NCBI GenBank assembly: GCA_030833845.1
Contig: JAURGK010000003.1
Coordinates: 1 to 64,000, forward strand
Direction of reading: 5' to 3'
Length of the DNA stretch: 64,000 bases
Origin: Crocinitomicaceae bacterium
GTDB taxonomy: Bacteria > Bacteroidota > Bacteroidia > Flavobacteriales_D > Crocinitomicaceae
The translations under genes and the position numbers were made by a program. The notes beneath the pieces were generated by a model. It did not search any database. It had not been told where the DNA came from and saw only the letters and a program-made list of their open reading frames with translations. Positions within the stretch are counted from its first letter, which is position 1. Every line of letters starts with the position of its first letter. Below are positions 57,852 to 64,000 of the stretch, in pieces.

Positions 57852-57862
57852 TCTCCACCCAC

Positions 57863-59926
57863 ATGTCAGACGAAAAAAGAAAAAACCCACTCTCCGTATA
57901 TTGGATATACGTTGCTTTTGTAGTTGTATTGGTGAGTACCCATCTTTGGGTGAACAGCGACACCACCTCCGAAATCAAGTACAAAGAAACACTCCTAGAA
58001 CTTGTTGAAGTTAAAGGAGTTAAAAAAGTCAAAATCATTAATCAGAGTACTGCACGTTTTCAACTCAAAGAAAATTCTAAAAAACTGATCAATAGCAGAA
58101 AAGATCTTGATTTTCCAAAAATGCGCAAACTCTTGGCTAATAAAAATGCTCAGCCAGAAAAAATTGTATTTGAACTTGAAAATATTGGCAACCATGCCAA
58201 TTTTGAAAAGGCGCTAGATGAACGTGGATACCATGATTACGAGAACATCATCGAAACCAATTGGATTGCTCAAATTTTGGGTTATTTGTTGCCCTTTGGA
58301 ATCATAGTTCTTATTTGGATGTTTGTAATGCGCAGAATGTCGGGCGGCGGTGGCAGCGGCGGTGGCGGCGGACAAATATTCAACATAGGTAAGTCAAGAG
58401 CCCAGGTCTATGACAAGGGTAAAAGCACGAATGTTACCTTTAAAGACGTAGCCGGTCTTGAAGGAGCCAAAGAAGAAATTGTTGAAATTGTTGAGTTTTT
58501 AAAAAATCCTAAAAAATACACCGAGCTCGGTGCTAAAATCCCTAAAGGAGCCTTACTTGTGGGGCCTCCAGGAACAGGTAAAACCCTACTGGCAAAAGCT
58601 GTTGCTGGCGAGGCAAAGGTGCCTTTCTTTTCACTCTCCGGATCAGATTTCGTAGAAATGTTTGTAGGGGTAGGCGCTTCGCGCGTCCGCGATTTATTCC
58701 GCCAAGCTAAAGAAAAGGCACCGGCAATTATTTTCATCGATGAAATTGATGCCATCGGACGCGCAAGAGGTAAAAACAACGGTTTCAATACCAATGACGA
58801 ACGTGAAAATACCCTCAATCAGCTCTTAACTGAAATGGATGGTTTTGGCACCAATTCTGGTGTAATCATATTAGCTGCTACAAACCGTTCTGATGTACTT
58901 GACAGTGCCTTGATGCGCGCAGGTCGTTTTGACCGTCAAATCTATGTGGACATGCCTGATTTAAACGAGAGAACGGCAATTTTTGGTGTGCACCTCAAAC
59001 CACTCAAACTATCTACAGAGATTGATGTCGCGTTTTTGGCAAAGCAGACCCCAGGTTTTTCTGGGGCAGATATTGCCAATTTGTGTAATGAGGCTGCGCT
59101 TATTGCTGCTCGTCACAACAAAAAACAAGTAGAAAAACAAGACTTCCTAGATGCTGTTGACCGTATCATTGGTGGGCTCGAGAAGAAAAATAAAATCATT
59201 ACCCCAGAAGAGAAGAAAACAATTGCCTATCACGAGGCAGGACATGCCGCGGTTTCGTGGTTATTGCAATACGCACATCCTTTGGTTAAAGTCACGATTG
59301 TTCCAAGAGGTCAGTCCTTAGGAGCTGCCTGGTACTTGCCCGATGAACGCAGTATAACCACCACCGAACAATTGCTAGATGCTATGTGTGCAACACTTGG
59401 CGGAAGAGCAGCAGAGCAACTAACCTTTGGCAAAATCTCAACGGGCGCGCTTTCAGATTTAGAGCGCGTTACTAAACAAGCCTATGCCATGACTTCAATT
59501 TATGGACTCAACGAACGGATAGGTAACATTTCTTTTTACGATTCTCAGGGCCGAGATACCTTTACCAAACCGTATTCGGAGGATACCGCAAAGGTAATCG
59601 ATGAAGAAGTAAGTAAACTAATCGAAGGACAGTATCAAAGAGCATTAGGGTTGCTTTCTGAAAATAGCGATAAACTGTCTCAACTTGCTGACAAATTACT
59701 CACCTCTGAGGTTATTTTCAAGGAAGACTTGGAGGCAATTTTTGGCAAACGACCATGGGATCCATTAGAAGTGCTACTTGATGAAGCATCAACTCAAGAC
59801 ACTCAAAGCAATGATGAATCCGTTGCCGCTTTGCCTCATTTGGAACCAAGCATTGATACTGAATTGTCAACAGAAGATTCAACTCAAGCAATGACAGATC
59901 AAAACGAATCGACACAAAACGAATGA
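57863..59926 (+). CDS. ftsH: ATP-dependent zinc metalloprotease FtsH
   Basis: A 687-residue inner-membrane protease that degrades misfolded and short-lived membrane proteins. Two membrane helices (about 10-30 and 135-155) flank a periplasmic domain. A Gly-rich linker ([10 protein letters not shown]) precedes the AAA domain, with Walker A GPPGTGKT near 233-240, Walker [12 protein letters not shown] and the second-region motif. The zinc site [11 protein letters not shown] lies near 456. The tail is acidic and low in complexity, rich in Ser, Thr, Gln and Glu. It overlaps cdsA by 4 bp. Confidence 0.97.
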   Translation: MSDEKRKNPLSVYWIYVAFVVVLVSTHLWVNSDTTSEIKYKETLLELVEVKGVKKVKIINQSTARFQLKENSKKLINSRKDLDFPKMRKLLANKNAQPEKIVFELENIGNHANFEKALDERGYHDYENIIETNWIAQILGYLLPFGIIVLIWMFVMRRMSGGGGSGGGGGQIFNIGKSRAQVYDKGKSTNVTFKDVAGLEGAKEEIVEIVEFLKNPKKYTELGAKIPKGALLVGPPGTGKTLLAKAVAGEAKVPFFSLSGSDFVEMFVGVGASRVRDLFRQAKEKAPAIIFIDEIDAIGRARGKNNGFNTNDERENTLNQLLTEMDGFGTNSGVIILAATNRSDVLDSALMRAGRFDRQIYVDMPDLNERTAIFGVHLKPLKLSTEIDVAFLAKQTPGFSGADIANLCNEAALIAARHNKKQVEKQDFLDAVDRIIGGLEKKNKIITPEEKKTIAYHEAGHAAVSWLLQYAHPLVKVTIVPRGQSLGAAWYLPDERSITTTEQLLDAMCATLGGRAAEQLTFGKISTGALSDLERVTKQAYAMTSIYGLNERIGNISFYDSQGRDTFTKPYSEDTAKVIDEEVSKLIEGQYQRALGLLSENSDKLSQLADKLLTSEVIFKEDLEAIFGKRPWDPLEVLLDEASTQDTQSNDESVAALPHLEPSIDTELSTEDSTQAMTDQNESTQNE

Positions 59927-60744
59927 TTTCAAACTTGAGCCAACGCATGATAACTGGTGCCTTATTTGGTACGGTAGTAATTGGTTCAATGCTTTTAAAT
60001 CCATACGCATTTGCGATAGTATTTTCGTTTTTTATGATCGTAGGTCTCTGGGAATTCTATCAATTTTTTAAGCAACACGAAATTGTTCAAGTATCCAAAG
60101 AGATCGGAATTTTCATAGGGATATTCATCTATGTTCTGCTGGTTGGAATTAGTTTTGAGTGGTTCTCGGTGATTTCACTGGCGCTTATTTTCCCCTTATT
60201 TTTTACCCTAATTCTCAATGAACTTTGGGCAAAACATGCACATCCTTTGCTCAATATTTCGGTACTTGTATTTGGGATCATATATATTGTTGGTCCATTC
60301 TATTTGAGTATTGATTTGCATGTCAGAGACACCTCTCCGCTTCCCAAAGTATTGGGAATGTTCTTATTAATCTGGACCAATGACTCCATGGCCTACTTTA
60401 CTGGGCGAATTTTTGGAAAGCGCAAACTCTTTGAACGCATTTCACCAAAAAAAACATGGGAAGGCACCATTGGAGGGATTGTATTTACCCTGCTATTAGG
60501 ACTGATCATCGGGACCTATATCAATAAAGGCGAAGCATTTTTCTGGCTTGTTTCTGCGCTAATTATTGCGCCAGGGGCTATATTCGGAGATTTATTGGAG
60601 TCCTTATTCAAGAGGAGTCTTCAAATAAAAGACAGTGGTAAAATTCTTCCTGGGCACGGCGGCGTTTTAGATCGATTTGATGCTGCACTTTTCACTATCC
60701 CATTTTTTTATTGTTGGTCAATAATTTATCTTTACTGGAAATGA
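59923..60744 (+). CDS. cdsA: Phosphatidate cytidylyltransferase
   Basis: A 273-residue inner-membrane enzyme with about eight hydrophobic segments, making CDP-diacylglycerol from phosphatidic acid and CTP. The signature is at the C-terminus: GDLLESLFKRSLQIKDSGK followed by LPGHGGVLDRFDA (about 225-255), and SPKKTWEG near 180. Its start overlaps ftsH by 4 bp, and its stop overlaps psd by 4 bp (ATGA), so the lipid genes are coupled to ftsH. Confidence 0.95.
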   Translation: MISNLSQRMITGALFGTVVIGSMLLNPYAFAIVFSFFMIVGLWEFYQFFKQHEIVQVSKEIGIFIGIFIYVLLVGISFEWFSVISLALIFPLFFTLILNELWAKHAHPLLNISVLVFGIIYIVGPFYLSIDLHVRDTSPLPKVLGMFLLIWTNDSMAYFTGRIFGKRKLFERISPKKTWEGTIGGIVFTLLLGLIIGTYINKGEAFFWLVSALIIAPGAIFGDLLESLFKRSLQIKDSGKILPGHGGVLDRFDAALFTIPFFYCWSIIYLYWK

Positions 60745-61406
60745 TGACTTTTCACCGCGAAGGCCGCTTTATAATGCTACTGAGTACCTTGATCTTTTTA
60801 GGATTGAGTTTGATGAATTATAAATTCCTAGCTCCTGCCTACTGCTCGTTATTTTGGATCTTGGAACTTGGATTTGTGGTATTGCTTTACCTGATTGTTC
60901 AATTTTTTAGAATTCCAAAACGCACCTGCCAAGGCTCTGACTTAGACATTATGTGCCCTGCAGATGGCAAAGTTGTTGTAATAGAGGAAGTCGAGGAGAC
61001 AGAATATTTCAAAGATAAACGCATCCAGGTTTCAATTTTTATGTCCCCGCTAAATGTACACGCGAACTATTATCCGATAAGTGGTGAGGTAAGTTATACT
61101 AAATACCACCCAGGACTTTTCTTGGTGGCATGGCACCCAAAGAGCAGTACCGATAACGAACGCAGTACATGTGTGGTAAAACATACCAATGGCACCGAAG
61201 TACTTTTTCGTCAAATTGCCGGGGCACTCGCTCGTCGTATTTGTTATTATGCCCAAACAGGTGACCAAGCCAAACAAGGCGAGGAATTTGGTTTTATCAA
61301 ATTTGGCTCGCGAGTGGATCTTTTTCTGCCTTTAGGCACGAAAATTGATGTGGTCATTGGTCAAAAAGTCCAAGCCAAGCTCACCAAGCTAGCTAGTTTA
61401 AATTAA
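60741..61406 (+). CDS. psd: Phosphatidylserine decarboxylase-related protein
   Basis: About 221 residues from the ATG at 60741, which overlaps the cdsA stop as ATGA. The N-terminus has two membrane helices (about 8-25 and 35-55). The catalytic part has CPADGKVVVIE, MSPLNVHANYYPISG (about 98-112) and QIAGALARRICYY. The self-cleavage site, from which the pyruvoyl group forms, is the Ser in KFGSRVDLFLP near residue 190. It would turn phosphatidylserine into phosphatidylethanolamine. It belongs to the short archaeal-type family usual in Bacteroidota. Confidence 0.93.
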   Translation: MMTFHREGRFIMLLSTLIFLGLSLMNYKFLAPAYCSLFWILELGFVVLLYLIVQFFRIPKRTCQGSDLDIMCPADGKVVVIEEVEETEYFKDKRIQVSIFMSPLNVHANYYPISGEVSYTKYHPGLFLVAWHPKSSTDNERSTCVVKHTNGTEVLFRQIAGALARRICYYAQTGDQAKQGEEFGFIKFGSRVDLFLPLGTKIDVVIGQKVQAKLTKLASLN

Positions 61407-61433
61407 TTTGTAACTTTATAAAAAAAATACATC

Positions 61434-61652
61434 ATGAAAAAATTATTTGTAGCGGTTGCCCTCACCACATTTGTAGGTTCAATGGCAAACACAGCATTTG
61501 CAGCTGTCAATGGAACGCAAATCGTTAAAAAAGAAGACGACAAGCGTAAGAAAAAGAAAAAAAGCAGCAGCTGTTGTTCGGCAAATGGTCAACAAAAATC
61601 TTGTTCATCATCCAACAGCACTCAAAAATCTTGTTCAGGTGGTAATCACTAA
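61434..61652 (+). CDS. Small exported Lys/Cys-rich peptide
   Basis: A 72-residue protein. It has a clear signal peptide (1-23, MKKLFVAVALTTF..., ending AFA). The mature 49 residues hold a basic run (DDKRKKKKKSSS) followed by a Ser/Gln/Cys tail with four cysteines: SSSCCSANG, QKSCSSSNST and QKSCSGGNH. The last two are an imperfect ten-residue tandem repeat. I recognise no family. The cysteines could bind metal or form disulphides. It has a near-consensus -7 box (TAACTTTA at 61411-61418) and a strong terminator, so it is an independent gene rather than a chance frame. Confidence 0.7.
   Translation: MKKLFVAVALTTFVGSMANTAFAAVNGTQIVKKEDDKRKKKKKSSSCCSANGQQKSCSSSNSTQKSCSGGNH
61593..61637 (+). repeat. 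Direct repeat inside the Lys/Cys-rich peptide gene
   Basis: CAAAAATCTTGTTCA occurs twice, at 61593-61607 and 61623-61637, with a 30-bp period. It encodes the repeated QKSCS unit and points to slippage or duplication. Confidence 0.85.
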
Positions 61653-61672
61653 AAAATTAGATTTACTCAAAT

Positions 61673-61701
61673 AAAAAAGCCGGCTAAGAGCCGGCTTTTT
61701 T
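61673..61701. terminator. Bidirectional intrinsic terminator
   Basis: A-run plus GCCGGCT (to 61685), loop AAG, AGCCGGC (61689-61695) and six T. It separates the small peptide gene from the convergent acyl-CoA ligase gene. Confidence 0.92.
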
Positions 61702-61720
61702 ATTCGATACAAGTTGGTTA

Positions 61721-63487
61721 TTAAGAGGCATAAATCGACTGGTAGGCATCTTGATATTTTTCGAGAATGCGCTTGCGCTTAAATTTAAGTGTTGGTGTAA
61801 GTTCACCGCCCTCGATTGTCAATTCATTTGGCAAGAGTTTTACTTTTTTAAGTTGTTCCCAAGAACCGTATTCTTTATTGATTTGGTCAATCTCTTTATT
61901 GATTCGATCTAAAAGTGCGGCGTTTTCAATAACTTCTTGGTTGCTTAGATCATTAAAATTCAGTTGATGGCGAATCGCCCATTCGCGAACAAAAGCAAAA
62001 TTAGGCACGATAAATACAGCTGGGAATTTTTCTCCTTCACCTATCACCATCGCTTGTTCAATAAATCGAGATTGCTTGAGGCGATTTTCCATGGCCTGGG
62101 GCACGATATATTTTCCACCAGAAGTTTTAAAGATTTCCTTTTTACGGTCTGTGATTTTTAAAAATTTCTCTTCTTGAAACATGCCAATATCTCCAGTACA
62201 AAACCAACCTTCGGCATCAAAAACCTCTTTGGTTGCTTCTTCATTCTTGTAATAACCCATCATGACATTGGGGCCCTTCACTAAAATTTCACCGTCAGCT
62301 GCAATTTTAACCTGTACATTTTCAACCAATGGACCTACAGAGCCTATACGGATGCCGGTATTGAAATTATTTACAGAGACCACTGGTGAGGTTTCTGTAA
62401 GGCCATAGCCCTCAAGAATTGGAATATCGGCAGCTAAGAAAATACGTGCCAACCTTGGCTGTAGTGCTGCCGAACCCGAAGCAATGGCCTTGACATTTCC
62501 GCCCAATGCTTCCTGCCATTTGGAAAATATTAGTTTGCGAGCAATGGCCAATTTTACTTTATAAAAAACTGATTTACCTACTACATCATAGTCTTCAGCA
62601 ACTCCTACTGCCCAGAAAAATAAAGCGCGCTTTATACCCGAAAGATCTTCTCCTTTGGCCATAATTTTGTCAAAAACTTTTTCAATTAGACGTGGCACCG
62701 CTGAAAATACATCAGGCTTAACCTCGCGGATATTATCACCAATGGTATCCATGGATTCGGCAAAATGAATGGAGCAACCTATATACATATACAGGTAATG
62801 CAACATGCGCTCATAAATATGGCATACCGGTAAAAAACTCAATACTTTCGAATTTTTATCGGCAGGAATAGGATCAATACAGGCAGCCACAGTTGATAAA
62901 ATATTGGCATGTGACAACATCACCCCTTTTGGATTGCCAGTAGTACCTGAAGTATAAATGATGGTAACCAAATCTGCACTTTTAACCTCTCGCATCCGTT
63001 GTTCGACCATCTCAATTTCTACCTGACCTTTATTGCTCTCTATTTGAGACCAGTGCGGACAATTTTCCAAATTATCAAAGGAAAACAAATGTTTTAAACT
63101 TGGCACATCACTGCGTATCTCACTAAGTTTACCTACCAATTCATCGTTTGACACCACACAAATTTCTACACCTGCGTCGTTGAGAATAAAACGATAATCT
63201 GAAGCGGAAATGTTTGGATAAAGTGGGACAAGTATAGCTCCAACCTGCTGAACTGCAATATCGAGAATATTCCATTCATAGCGATTTGAACTAGCCACAG
63301 CTATACGGTCACCGGCCTGTACCCCCATAGATATGAGGCCACGAGATACATCCATTGCCGCATTCAAAAATTCTGAGGTAGACATTGGCACCCAAATCCC
63401 GCTAGTTTTGGTTACAAACATATTGGGGTTTGGGTAATTTTTTAATTGATGTCTCGGTACATCAAAAAGACGGTCTATGGTTAGCAT
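61721..63487 (-). CDS. Long-chain fatty-acid--CoA ligase
   Basis: A 588-residue AMP-forming acyl-CoA synthetase. The ATP motif TIIYTSGTTGNPKGVMLSH (about 175-193), the acyl-site GYGLTETSP near 365, TGDIGMFQ and the hinge with DRKKEIFKTSGGKY near 455 are all present. The catalytic Lys in the C-terminal domain is expected in the LTPTLKFKRKRI stretch near 570. It activates free fatty acids for lipid synthesis or beta-oxidation, fitting the acyl-CoA dehydrogenase elsewhere in the window. It is the longer ACSL type found in Bacteroidota. Confidence 0.94.
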   Translation of the reverse strand: MLTIDRLFDVPRHQLKNYPNPNMFVTKTSGIWVPMSTSEFLNAAMDVSRGLISMGVQAGDRIAVASSNRYEWNILDIAVQQVGAILVPLYPNISASDYRFILNDAGVEICVVSNDELVGKLSEIRSDVPSLKHLFSFDNLENCPHWSQIESNKGQVEIEMVEQRMREVKSADLVTIIYTSGTTGNPKGVMLSHANILSTVAACIDPIPADKNSKVLSFLPVCHIYERMLHYLYMYIGCSIHFAESMDTIGDNIREVKPDVFSAVPRLIEKVFDKIMAKGEDLSGIKRALFFWAVGVAEDYDVVGKSVFYKVKLAIARKLIFSKWQEALGGNVKAIASGSAALQPRLARIFLAADIPILEGYGLTETSPVVSVNNFNTGIRIGSVGPLVENVQVKIAADGEILVKGPNVMMGYYKNEEATKEVFDAEGWFCTGDIGMFQEEKFLKITDRKKEIFKTSGGKYIVPQAMENRLKQSRFIEQAMVIGEGEKFPAVFIVPNFAFVREWAIRHQLNFNDLSNQEVIENAALLDRINKEIDQINKEYGSWEQLKKVKLLPNELTIEGGELTPTLKFKRKRILEKYQDAYQSIYAS

Positions 63488-63528
63488 ATTTTACGGTTTA
63501 GGACCGAAAAATAAGCATTCTTGTCAAA

Positions 63529-64000
63529 TTAAAGAAATGAGATGACAAAAAGACATATCAAAACTAGACCTAGCAAATTAAGTATGAGACCAAAGCGGAG
63601 CATATGTCTAATTTGTATGAAGCCAGATCCAAAAACAATCGCATTTGGCGGTGTAGCAACAGGCATCATAAAGGCCATACTCGCCCCGAGGGTAAGTGCC
63701 ATTGCTAAGGGCAAAATAGGTAAGCCGGCTTGGGCTGCAAACGCCCCTAATACCGGAACAAGAAGCGTTACCATGGCTAAGTTTGATATCACCTCAGTTG
63801 TAAAAATAGCAATGGTTGTAACCACAATAATTGCTACCATAAAATCAATCTGACCCAATGAAATAAAGGCCTTAGAAAGCAGTGTCAATATTTGGTTTTG
63901 TTCTAGAATAGCAGCCAAAGCCAGACCACCTCCGAACAAAAATAAAATACCCCAAGGTAGTTTTTCAGTATCCGACCAATTGAGTATTTTGGCTTTGCTC
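63529..64000 (-). CDS. DASS/SLC13-family transporter, C-terminal part (cut by window edge)
   Basis: About 156 residues of an inner-membrane transporter; the reading frame stays open to the end of the window, so the N-terminus lies outside. The segment opens with NWSDTEKLPWGILFLFGGGL, then has VTTIAIFTTEVISNLAMVTLL and the conserved SMAFMMPVATPPNAIVFGSG loop, the signature of divalent-anion:Na+ symporters. At least four membrane helices are visible. The substrate is probably a dicarboxylate or sulfate-like anion. It ends 41 bp before the acyl-CoA ligase start on the same strand. Confidence 0.88.
   Translation of the reverse strand, partial: SKAKILNWSDTEKLPWGILFLFGGGLALAAILEQNQILTLLSKAFISLGQIDFMVAIIVVTTIAIFTTEVISNLAMVTLLVPVLGAFAAQAGLPILPLAMALTLGASMAFMMPVATPPNAIVFGSGFIQIRHMLRFGLILNLLGLVLICLFVISFL

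Noticed and set aside
58338-58374. Glycine-rich GGC repeat in ftsH as a mobile or unstable repeat
   Set aside because: It lies in frame as the flexible linker between the second membrane helix and the AAA domain, a place where FtsH proteins are often Gly-rich.
58408-58818. Long open frame on the minus strand inside ftsH
   Set aside because: It mirrors conserved FtsH codons, has no start context or family likeness, and is antisense to an essential gene.

Overview
The window is chromosomal DNA from a member of the Bacteroidota, most likely order Flavobacteriales. The evidence is a type IX secretion/gliding locus (porV, porU, a PorP/SprF-family gene, gldJ), secreted proteins with type IX sorting tails, GLPGLI and OMP_b-brl families, and promoters of the Bacteroidota form TAnnTTTG. 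The genus cannot be resolved by eye. The DNA is AT-rich and very gene-dense. No gap exceeds 300 bp. I found no rRNA, tRNA, CRISPR array, insertion sequence, phage or integrated element. Most of the window is core chromosome.

Layout: (1) 0.1-5.4 kb holds a SprB-repeat secreted protein, a von Willebrand type D secreted protein, two divergent orphan OmpR-family regulators, and tsaB. (2) 5.5-9.9 kb runs as one string: coiled-coil protein, zapA, rny, DAHP synthase/chorismate mutase, aroA. (3) 9.9-17.8 kb has a leftward ruvX-def-lipoprotein operon, then a lipoprotein, an outer-membrane beta-barrel/GLPGLI pair, rfbA and a polyprenyl diphosphate synthase. (4) 17.8-24.7 kb has a large type IX cargo protein, an alpha/beta hydrolase with a metal-binding lipoprotein, two tandem paralogous lipoproteins, 3-hydroxyanthranilate dioxygenase, acyl-CoA dehydrogenase and anmK. 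(5) 24.8-35.9 kb has a Glu/Leu/Phe/Val dehydrogenase, nhaD-folC, pyrR-pyrB, STAS-rnz, tgt-lptG, and glycosyltransferase-sigma-rsmG. (6) 35.9-46.4 kb is the secretion locus: porU-porV-ispF leftward, and porP/sprF-like, gldJ, murF rightward. (7) 46.4-57.4 kb has prfB, gcvH, gyrB with an overlapping nuclease gene, a glutathione peroxidase, an OmpA protein, valS, a DUF1573 protein, pyrE, an SRPBCC protein and birA. (8) 57.5-64 kb has rsfS-ftsH-cdsA-psd, a small Lys/Cys-rich secreted peptide, a long-chain acyl-CoA ligase, and the C-terminal part of a DASS/SLC13 transporter cut by the window edge.

How the parts work together: PorU and PorV form the type IX attachment step that would process cargo such as the proteins at 107 and 17831, while GldJ and the PorP/SprF-like protein belong to the gliding/secretion machinery. 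pyrR, pyrB and pyrE cover pyrimidine supply. The aro pair feeds chorismate. cdsA and psd make phospholipid, next to the membrane protease FtsH.

The most interesting signals are regulatory. Several first genes of transcription units (prfB, pyrR, pyrE, ruvX, the metal-binding lipoprotein; with one mismatch murF, one response regulator and one lipoprotein) have the -7 box ending only 4-5 nt before the start codon, which predicts leaderless mRNAs. Two divergent gene pairs have -7 boxes almost back to back. Two genes have promoters built into the T-tract of the preceding terminator. A strong hairpin sits in the leader of one response regulator. On the protein side, GldJ carries an unusually long insertion and lies behind a PorP-like gene, mirroring the porP-porK arrangement. 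No wholly new multi-gene system is evident.
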